Assembly (NCBI GenBank): GCA_036785325.1
Contig: JAXIVH010000206.1
Span: forward strand, 1 to 64,000
Origin: Urophycis tenuis
Lineage: Eukaryota; Chordata; Actinopteri; Gadiformes; Phycidae
Direction: 5' to 3'
DNA length: 64,000 nucleotides
The stretch's first letter is position 1; each line of letters starts with the position of its first letter. Shown here in pieces: positions 56,987-64,000 of the stretch. The position numbers and the translations under genes are program-made. The notes beneath the pieces are model-generated. The model saw nothing but the letters and a program-made list of their open reading frames with translations. It made no database searches and had not been told where the DNA came from.

Positions 56987-58380
56987 CTAACTCTCTCTCT
57001 CTCTTGCTAACTCTCTATCACTTGCTAACTCGCTGACTCGCTGAAATGCTGTTATGCTCAATACTCGCCTGTCAAATCCCTACTGAGCTCGGAACTGACA
57101 AGTGGGGACTTATATAGGGAGCGGGGCCCAGTAATGTCTCATTGGTCAGCCGTGTTCCGTAACCAGGGACTCGCTTGGTCTGGCCGCGGCAACCGTCTTG
57201 GGAATGCATACGTTTGAATAATGCTAAGATGTATTGCTAGTGTTGCTAAGATGATTTTTTTCTGACAAAACATGTAATCAAGTGTATGAACACTCACTTA
57301 TATTTGCAAAGTCATGATTGGAAATTGGTTCACTCAAATGCACATACATACGTGGTGCTTGTATGTGTATTTTTGGAAGTTATACCGAATAAAGCATTTA
57401 CTGTATGTGGCCAGAAAATACTATCTTGACTATCAGTCATATTAACTTAATAAGACTAATGTCTTATTAACTTTAATGATATTGGTATTCAGACACCTGT
57501 TTTAAGGTTTCATTCTTGTAGAGATGAGACACAGAAACACACACAAACACACAGCACCCTATTGAAAACCCTATTGTTTCACACAGTTGATATCCATCTA
57601 TCTATCTACCTATCTGTCCGTCCGTCCGTCCGTCCGTCCGTCTGTCTGTCTGTCATGTTTTAACTTGTTTGAGACTTGTCATTTGATTGACCACACTGGT
57701 TACATTGTGTGGGCACATCAAGCGTCACGTCAGTGCTGAATATTTCTGCTTTCATTTAGCCTACATACACTGTAAATTCCAACACATTGTTGTTGGTAAC
57801 ATGGGGCAAGTGTGAGTGTGAGAGTGTCAAATTGCGTTGATATAGTAGTTTGAAACCATATTATATTTATTATTAATAAATAAATACCCCGCTTACGGGT
57901 GCGCATGGTATTGACACTTCAGCATGACCACAGTAAATGGTCACCGCTCGCCACTGATATATACAGTATATATATATATATATATATATCTCAACAGCTC
58001 TCTGATGGCTGTCAGGGCAGCTTAGGGCAGTTTAAGATTGCTGAGATTCAAAGATTTATCCAGTGTGACATGTTTAAACAGTGTTTAAACAGATTTTCAG
58101 AACAGAGAACTGCAACATTGTTGTATAAACGAATGCATTGTTCTGTGAGTAAAGGGTCAAGTCAAACTAAAACAATACTGATTCAGTGCAAAGTAAACCA
58201 AGTATTCTTATTTTGGCAGGATTTACAATCTGAAGATGAGTTGTTCTGTTTGTTGTCATGGGTCAGTTGCTTGCTGTGTTGCTGTTAGACGCTTTGAGGT
58301 AGATCAGTGGCTGTTAATGTGAGTGTAGGTCAGGTACTGTTTTGTGATTATGCTGGCATCTCAAAACCAAAACTACTATC

Positions 58381-58442
<62 letters not shown>

Positions 58443-58882
58443 AGAGCAGGTGAACATAACATTGCAGGTTGCTCACCATGTGTGTAGTGGAGGTGTGTTC
58501 TGGGTTCAGGGCTGCCAGCCCGAACGCTGCCAACAGGTCTGCATCAGACCCCTCCTGAGTGTCTGAGACCCCCTGGCTCCTCACCATCTAGGACACAACA
58601 CACTGCGTTAGGACCTCAGCTAGTCAAGTTAAAGCAGGAAACGACCCTGAAGACACCTGAGAGGAAACCCAAAGACATCTCAGTGGGTCTGCAGCACCCC
58701 CCTCTCCCTCCTCACCCGTTCCAGGTGGTCTCCCACTCGCGCCGAGGAGGAACCCTGGGAGGGGAGGGAACGGGGCGTGGCCCAGGTGTGAACCCGGCTC
58801 ACGGCCGCGTGTTCGACCTCAACCCTACCCAGGGTCTCTTGTGCTCGTCGTGGTTTCGGGTTCTTTACCCGTCTTGTCTCCA

Positions 58883-58941
<59 letters not shown>

Positions 58942-60314
58942 CTAACTCTCTATCACTTGCTAACTCGCTGACTCGCTGAAATGCTGTAATGCTCACTACT
59001 CGCCTGTCAAATCCCTACTGAGCTCGGAACTGACAAGTGGGGACTTATATAGGGAGCGGGGCCCAGTAATGTCTCATTGGTCAGCCGTGTTCCGGGAACC
59101 AGGGACTCGCTTGGTCTGGCCGCGGCAACCATCTTGGGAATGCATACATTTGATTAATGCTAAGATGTATTGCTAGTGTTGCTAAGATGATTTTTTTCTG
59201 ACAAAACATGTAATCAAGTGTATGAACACTCACTTATATTTGCAAAGTCATGATTGGAAATTGGTTCACTCAAATGCACATACATACGTGGTGTTTGTAT
59301 GTGTATTTTTGGAAGTTATACCGAATAAAGCATTTACTGTATGTGGCCAGAAAATACTATCTTGACTATCAGTCATATTAACTTAATAAGACTAATGTCT
59401 TATTAACTTTAATGATATTGGTATTCAGACACCTGTTTTAAGGTTTCATTCTTGTAGAGGTGAGACACAGAAACACACACAAACACACAGCACCCTATTG
59501 AAAACCCTATTGTTTCACACAGTTGATATCCATCTATCTATCTACCTATCTGTCTGTCCGTCCGTCCGTCCGTCCGTCTGTCTGTCTGTCTGTCATGTTT
59601 TAACTTGTTTGAGACTTGTCATTTGATTGACCACACTGGTTACATTGTGTGGGCACATCAAGCGTCACGTCAGTGCTGAATATTTCTGCTTTCATTTAGC
59701 CTACATACACTGTAAATTCCAACACATTGTTGTTGGTAACATGGGGCAAGTGTGAGTGTGAGAGTGTCAAATTGCGTTGATATAGTAGTTTGAAACCATA
59801 TTATATTTATTATTAATAAATAAATACCCCGCTTACGGGTGCGCATGGTATTGACACTTCAGCATGACCACAGTAAATGGTCACCGCTCGCCACTGATAT
59901 ATACAGTATATATATATATATATCTCAACAGCTCTCTGATGGCTGTCAGGGCAGCTTAGGGCAGTTTAAGATTGCTGAGATTCAAACATTTATCCAGTGT
60001 GACATGTTTAAACAGTGTTTAAACAGATTTTCAGAACAGAGAACTGCAACATTGTTGTATAAACGAATGCATTGTTCTGTGAGTAAAGGGTCAAGTCAAA
60101 CTAAAACAATACTGATTCAGTGCAAAGTAAACCAAGTATTCTTATTTTGGCAGGATTTACAATCTGAAGATGAGTTGTTCTGTTTGTTGTCATGGGTCAG
60201 TTGCTTGCTGTGTTGCTGTTAGACGCTTTGAGGTAGATCAGTGGCTGTTAATGTGAGTGTAGGTCAGGTACTGTTTTGTGATTATGCTGGCATCTCAAAA
60301 CCAAAACTACTATC

Positions 60315-60396
<82 letters not shown>

Positions 60397-60836
60397 AGAG
60401 CAGGTGAACATAACATTGCAGGTTGCTCACCATGTGTGTAGTGGAGGTGTGTTCTGGGTTCAGGGCTGCCAGCCCGAACGCTGCCAACAGGTCTGCATCA
60501 GACCCCTCCTGAGTGTCTGAGACCCCCTGGCTCCTCACCATCTAGGACACAACACACTGCGTTAGGACCTCAGCTAGTCAAGTTAAAGCAGGAAACGACC
60601 CTGAAGACACCTGAGAGGAAACCCAAAGACATCTCAGTGGGTCTGCAGCACCCCCCTCTCCCTCCTCACCCGTTCCAGGTGGTCTCCCACTCGCGCCGAG
60701 GAGGAACCCTGGGAGGGGAGGGAACGGGGCGTGGCCCAGGTGTGACCCCGGCTCACGGCCGCGTGTTCGACCTCAACCCTACCCAGGGTCTCTTGTGCTC
60801 GTCGTGGTTTCGGGTTCTTTACCCGTCTTGTCTCCA

Positions 60837-60899
<63 letters not shown>

Positions 60900-62282
60900 C
60901 TAACTCTCTATCACTTGCTAACTCGCTGACTCGCTGAAATGCTGTAATGCTCACTACTCGCCTGTCAAATCCCTACTGAGCTCGGAACTGACAAGTGGGG
61001 ACTTATATAGGGAGCGGGGCCCAGTAATGTCTCATTGGTCAGCCGTGTTCCGGTAACCAGGGACTCGCTTGGTCTGGCCGCGGCAACCGTCTTGGGAATG
61101 CATACGTTTGAATAATGCTAAGATGTATTGCTAGTGTTGCTAAGATGATTTTTTTCTGACAAAACATGTAATCAAGTGTATGAACACTCACTTATATTTG
61201 CAAAGTCATGATTGGAAATTGGTTCACTCAAATGCACATACATACGTGGTGCTTGTATGTGTATTTTTGGAAGTTATACCGAATAAAGCATTTACTGTAT
61301 GTGGCCAGAAAATACTATCTTGACTATCAGTCATATTAACTTAATAAGACTAATGTCTTATTAACTTTAATGATATTGGTATTCAGACACCTGTTTTAAG
61401 GTTTCATTCTTGTAGAGGTGAGACACAGAAACACACACAAACACACAGCACCCTATTGAAAACCCTATTGTTTCACACAGTTGATATCCATCTATCTATC
61501 TACCTATCTGTCTGTCCGTCCGTCCGTCCGTCCGTCCGTCCGTCTGTCTGTCTGTCTGTCATGTTTTAACTTGTTTGAGACTTGTCATTTGATTGACCAC
61601 ACTGGTTACATTGTGTGGGCACATCAAGCGTCACGTCAGTGCTGAATATTTCTGCTTTCATTTAGCCTACATACACTGTAAATTCCAACACATTGTTGTT
61701 GGTAACATGGGGCAAGTGTGAGTGTGAGAGTGTCAAATTGCGTTGATATAGTAGTTTGAAACCATATTATATTTATTATTAATAAATAAATACCCCGCTT
61801 ACGGGTGCGCATGGTATTGACACTTCAGCATGACCACAGTAAATGGTCACCGCTCGCCACTGATATATACAGTATATATATATATATATCTCAACAGCTC
61901 TCTGATGGCTGTCAGGGCAGCTTAGGGCAGTTTAAGATTGCTGAGATTCAAACATTTATCCAGTGTGACATGTTTAAACAGTGTTTAAACAGATTTTCAG
62001 AACAGAGAACTGCAACATTGTTGTATAAACGAATGCATTGTTCTGTGAGTAAAGGGTCAAGTCAAACAAAAACAATACTGATTCAGTGCAAAGTAAACCA
62101 AGTATTCTTATTTTGGCAGGATTTACAATCTGAAGATGAGTTGTTCTGTTTGTTGTCATGGGTCAGTTGCTTGCTGTGTTGCTGTTAGACGCTTTGAGGT
62201 AGATCAGTGGCTGTTAATGTGAGTGTAGGTCAGGTACTGTTTTGTGATTATGCTGGCATCTCAAAACCAAAACTACTATCCA

Positions 62283-62340
<58 letters not shown>

Positions 62341-62772
62341 CAGGTGAACATAACATTGCAGGTTGCTCACCATGTGTGTAGTGGAGGTGTGTTCTGGGTT
62401 CAGGGCTGCCAGCCCGAACGCTGCCAACAGGTCTGCATCAGACCCCTCCTGAGTGTCTGAGACCCCCTGGCTCCTCACCATCTAGGACACAACACACTGC
62501 GTTAGGACCTCAGCTGGTCAAGTTAAAGCATGAAACTACTCTGAAGACACCTGAGAGAGGAAACCCAAAGACATCTCAGTGGGTCTGCAGCACCCCCCTT
62601 TCCCTCCTCACCCGTTCCAGGTGGTCTCCCACTCGCGCCGAGGAGGAGCCCTGGGAGGGGAGGGAACGGGGCGTGGCCCAGGTGTGACCCCGGCTCACGG
62701 CCGCGTGTTCAACCTCAACCCTACCCAGGGTCTCTTGTGCTCGTCGTGGTTTCGGGTTCTTTACCCGTCTTG

Positions 62773-62779
<7 letters not shown>
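52559..62779 (-). CDS. Gene of unknown function with tandemly amplified 5' exons
   Basis: Minus strand. 3' exons: 53100-53829 (730 bp), 52689-52974 (286 bp) and 52559-52604 (46 bp, stop). Upstream lie five ~204-210-bp repeat exons (54103-56204), then four copies of a 111-bp exon and a 168-bp ATG exon (56514-62779). All splice sites fit and every repeat exon is phase 0, so copies can be added or skipped without a frameshift. The shortest full chain (one first exon, one second exon, all five repeats, three 3' exons) is 2373 nt, exactly 791 codons. The protein is basic at the repeats (KKGLAHV, RKVWT), acidic in the middle, and has a C-terminal charged helix (RERMKRNRLLWEEKKRQRRE). Family not recognised. 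Confidence 0.7.
52689..52974 (-). CDS. Charged-helix exon of the unknown gene
   Basis: Acceptor TTCTGCAG, donor GG/GTGAGT. Encodes a Lys/Arg/Glu-rich helix (YLEKQREKKEALRLKEERRY), likely coiled coil, then a Pro-containing tail (PADRPKRRMSRLEKAASG). The following 46-bp exon adds LFARVGSLFFCRRM and a stop. Confidence 0.72.
53100..53829 (-). CDS. Large 3' exon of the unknown gene
   Basis: Begins DTDTKPAEKALPTLKARLPPR, homologous to the repeat exons, then diverges after TTRKVWT. Acidic and Ser-rich centre, then KDKSLRWRLAYWLNDKAKER. Ends in phase 1 at AGCT/GTGAGT. Open throughout 730 bp. Confidence 0.75.
54103..54312 (-). CDS. Repeat exon U1 (210 bp)
   Basis: Opens DTNTKPAEKALPTLKARLQL. The end reads EFGLAALNPEHTSTTHM, the same type as the short exons at 56.5-62.5 kb, unlike U2-U5. 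A (CA)n tract follows the donor. Confidence 0.72.
54624..54827 (-). CDS. Repeat exon U2 (204 bp)
   Basis: DTKPAEKALPTLK start, KKSKKGLAHVDTTGRKVWTT, end EFRLTALNPEDTSTTHM. Phase 0 at both ends. Followed by the longest mixed (CA)n/(GACA) tract of the array (54,501-54,590). Confidence 0.72.
55091..55294 (-). CDS. Repeat exon U3 (204 bp)
   Basis: Nearly identical to U2, with DRTGRKVW in place of DTTGRKVW. Same splice sites and phase. Confidence 0.72.
55540..55743 (-). CDS. Repeat exon U4 (204 bp)
   Basis: Near-identical to U2; the end reads EDTSTIHM (one Thr to Ile change). Shortest adjoining CA tract (55,482-55,505). Confidence 0.72.
55995..56204 (-). CDS. Repeat exon U5 (210 bp)
   Basis: Has the DTNT start, like U1, and DRTSRKVW. 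The 6-bp length difference at the exon start (GACACCAAC versus GACACC) leaves phase unchanged. Confidence 0.72.
56394..56479. repeat. (CA)n microsatellite, longest of the array
   Basis: About 43 CA units in the intron after second exon a. Similar tracts stand at the same place in other units: 58,384-58,440, 60,318-60,393 and 62,285-62,337. Confidence 0.9.
56514..56920 (-). CDS. First and second exons, unit a
   Basis: First exon 56753-56920: ATG, METRRVKNPKPRRAQETLG, ending HLER at CGG/GTGAGG (168 bp, phase 0). Second exon 56514-56624: MVRSQGVSDTQEGSDADLL to STTHM (111 bp, phase 0), whose 3' half is homologous to the U exons. A (GA)n tract precedes the ATG on the coding strand but is not in frame with an upstream start here. 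Confidence 0.65.
57111..57145 (-). promoter_or_regulatory. Core promoter, unit a (CCAAT and TATA)
   Basis: Minus strand: CCAAT at 57145-57141, TATATA at 57116-57111 in CCCTATATAAGTCCCC, about 190 bp before the ATG. Spacing fits a pol II core promoter. Confidence 0.65.
57146..58255. other. Upstream segment of unit a (non-coding)
   Basis: About 1.1 kb between the promoter and the next unit. Includes an AATAAAG, the tetranucleotide array, an (AT)n tract and a 129-codon open stretch (57,899-58,288) on the plus strand with no family features. Repeated in units b and c. Confidence 0.5.
57595..57653. repeat. Tetranucleotide array (ATCT/GTCC/GTCT)n
   Basis: Compound array in each 1.95-kb unit, with a variable number of GTCC copies (also near 59,530-59,595 and 61,490-61,560). 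Confidence 0.85.
58477..58883 (-). CDS. First and second exons, unit b
   Basis: First exon 58716-58883 and second exon 58477-58587, same splice sites as unit a. LLAAFGLAAL replaces LLAEFGLAAL (Glu to Ala), shared with units c and d. Confidence 0.65.
59046..59080 (-). promoter_or_regulatory. Core promoter, unit b (CCAAT and TATA)
   Basis: CCAAT at 59080-59076, TATATA at 59051-59046, identical spacing to unit a. Confidence 0.65.
60431..60954 (-). CDS. First and second exons, unit c, with in-frame Arg-Glu repeat
   Basis: First exon core 60670-60837 and second exon 60431-60541. Here the (GA)n tract is in frame with an upstream ATG at 60954, so the longest reading adds MSITAFQRVSELASDREL and an (RE)n run before METRRV. 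In the other units the tract length puts it out of frame. Which ATG is used is unknown. Confidence 0.6.
61004..61038 (-). promoter_or_regulatory. Core promoter, unit c (CCAAT and TATA)
   Basis: CCAAT at 61038-61034, TATATA at 61009-61004, identical spacing to unit a. Confidence 0.65.
62371..62779 (-). CDS. First and second exons, unit d
   Basis: First exon 62612-62779 and second exon 62371-62481. A VFDL-equivalent codon change is visible in the complementary CCGCGTGTTCAACC (G to A), making this copy slightly different from b and c. Splice sites intact. Confidence 0.65.
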
Positions 62780-62833
<54 letters not shown>

Positions 62834-62937
62834 CTAACTCTCTATCACTTGCTAACTCGCTGACTCGCTGAAATGCTATAATGCTCACTACTCGCCTGTC
62901 AAATCCCTACTGAGCTCAGAACTGACAAGTGGGGACT

Positions 62938-62972
62938 TATATAGGAAGCGGGGCCCAGTAATGTCTCATTGG
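62938..62972 (-). promoter_or_regulatory. Core promoter, unit d (CCAAT and TATA)
   Basis: CCAAT at 62972-62968, TATATA at 62943-62938. The base pattern beside the TATA box differs slightly (TTCCTATATAAG) from the other units. Confidence 0.65.
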
Positions 62973-63249
62973 TCAGCCGTGTTCCGGTAACCAGGGACTC
63001 GCTTGGTCTGGCCGCGGCAACCGTCTTGGGAATGCATACGTTTGAATAATGCTAAGATGTATTGCTAGTGTTGCTAAGATGTTTTTTTCTGACAAAACGT
63101 GTAATCAAGTGTATGAACATTCACTTATATTTGCAAAGTCATGATTTGAAATTGGTTCACTCAAATGCACATACACACGTGGTGTTTGTATGTGTATTTT
63201 TGGAAGTTATACCGAATAAAGCATTTACTGTATGTGGCCAGAAAAGAAT

Positions 63250-63807
63250 TCTTGACTATCAGTCATATTACTAATTAATTAACTATTAATTAATTAATTA
63301 ATTAACTAATTAACTTAATAAGACTAATGTCTTATTAACTTTAATGATATTGGTATAACCTGTTTTAAGGTGTCATTCTTGTGGAGGTGACGCACAGACA
63401 CACACACAAACACACAGCACCCTATTGAAAACCCTATTGTTTCACACAGTTGATATCAATCCATCACACAGTTGATATATATCTATCTGTCCGTCCGTCT
63501 GTCTGTCTGCCTTACAGTTTGAAGTAACATCTCACTGTTCAGCGGTCAACAGTGTGTGATACAGTAGCTTCCTGGTATCACAGCGTGGGTTCTGCCCAGG
63601 TTCGTCTCAGGGCCCCTTTTCATGTGATCACCGATGCATTTGTAGTTCTTGTGGCTAACAGAACCCCAGCACCCCAGGATAAACCAGAAGCATTTTTAGT
63701 TTGTGAAAAGAAGATGATCACAAACCTAAATCAATGCACACCAAGACACAATAAACCTAAAAGCAATACCCAATCATTAAAATACATAAAAAAGGTGCTA
63801 ACTTACA
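63250..63807. other. End of the array and flank
   Basis: A (TTAA)n-type stretch (63,271-63,315), a shortened tetranucleotide tract and then unique sequence. No gene recognised until the hAT-type frame. Confidence 0.45.
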
Positions 63808-64000
63808 TCATAACTGAATTTTTAGGGCTTTCCTCTGCGCAGAGCTGTCAATTAAATCCTTAATGTCCAGGTGACGCGCACAGGGGTTCCCAATCGACAT
63901 TATGGCAAGTCCAGAGAGACGAGACTGTCCCATGGAGCTCCTCAGGTAGCTTTTTAGAAGTTCAACTTTGGAAAATGAGCCCTGTGCAGATACCACTGTC
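63808..64000 (-). pseudogene. C-terminal end of a ZMYM1-like hAT transposase (runs off the edge)
   Basis: The frame reads GSFSKVELLKSYLRSSMGQS, then RLSGLAIMSI and ARHLDIKDLID, the hAT C-terminal dimerisation signature of ZMYM1-like proteins. Stop at 63808. Open to the right edge; whether it is a domesticated gene or an element cannot be told from here. Confidence 0.65.

Larger units (their letters stand above)
56264..63500. repeat. Tandem array of ~1.95-kb promoter-first-exon units (three full, one partial)
   Basis: Second-exon starts at 56624, 58587, 60541 and 62481 give periods of 1963, 1954 and 1940 bp. Unit starts are at about 56,264, 58,256, 60,190 and 62,156 (GGGTCAGTTGCTTGCTGTG). Copies look near-identical outside microsatellites. 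The last diverges after about 63,250, with a (TTAA)n-rich insert and a different end. Confidence 0.88.

Noticed and set aside
57899..58288. 127-129-codon plus-strand frame repeated in each 1.95-kb unit
   Set aside because: Its repetition follows from the tandem duplication; it contains an (AT)n run and shows no family features or start context.
54019..62337. Long Thr-His and Cys-Val frames
   Set aside because: Translations of (CA)n microsatellites in introns.
54103..63500. CRISPR-like regular spacing
   Set aside because: Units are 450-1960 bp exon-intron duplications in vertebrate DNA, not short repeats with unique spacers.

Overview
The window is vertebrate nuclear DNA, almost certainly from a teleost fish. 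Coding exons are short, bounded by GT/AG splice sites and phase-consistent. There are long (CA)n, (CT)n and tetranucleotide arrays. The mobile elements are those of fish genomes: hAT, PIF/Harbinger, TTAA-target foldbacks, DIRS-like tyrosine-recombinase retroelements, fish LINEs and tRNA-derived SINEs, a gammaretrovirus-like ERV, and Ty3/gypsy elements whose integrase lies upstream of reverse transcriptase (Gmr1-like). No bacterial features are present. The species cannot be named from sequence alone.

Layout. (1) 0-2.6 kb: minus-strand Ig exons of a CD22-like gene, broken by a LINE and by a stop codon. (2) 3.2-12.6 kb: transposons, namely a 3.9-kb hAT with an 8-bp target duplication and a 1.07-kb insertion in its transposase, a 377-bp inverted-repeat MITE, a two-gene Harbinger and another MITE. 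(3) 12.6-20.3 kb: a complete nine-exon CD22-like inhibitory receptor gene on the minus strand (540 codons; signal peptide, four Ig domains, TM helix, Grb2-type and ITIM tyrosines), with MITEs and a 2.7-kb foldback element in its introns. (4) 22.6-23.9 kb: a third CD22-like copy with one hybrid Ig exon, lacking head and tail exons. (5) 24-29.2 kb: SINEs, decayed L1-like and ZMYM1-like fragments, and a 1.1-kb solo LTR. (6) 29.3-34.7 kb: a DIRS-like element with inverted terminal repeats. (7) 35.4-45.4 kb: a minus-strand LINE broken by an ERV, an LTR-like insertion, and a hAT that itself holds two more hAT-type elements and a TTAA foldback arm. (8) 45.4-52.4 kb: a minus-strand Gmr1-like element with a plus-strand relative inserted in its integrase zinc finger. 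(9) 52.5-63.5 kb: a minus-strand gene of unknown function whose 5' end is amplified as five ~0.45-0.5-kb exon units and three to four ~1.95-kb units, each with CCAAT and TATA boxes, a first exon and a second exon. (10) 63.8-64 kb: the C-terminal end of a hAT-type transposase running off the edge.

Two host systems matter. The CD22-like array is an immune-receptor cluster shaped by duplication, exon fusion and TE insertion. The 52.5-63.5 kb locus is a tandem array of promoter-plus-first-exon cassettes feeding one set of 3' exons. Most of the rest is nested mobile DNA, and seven of the insertions have target duplications readable to the base (one with a single mismatch).
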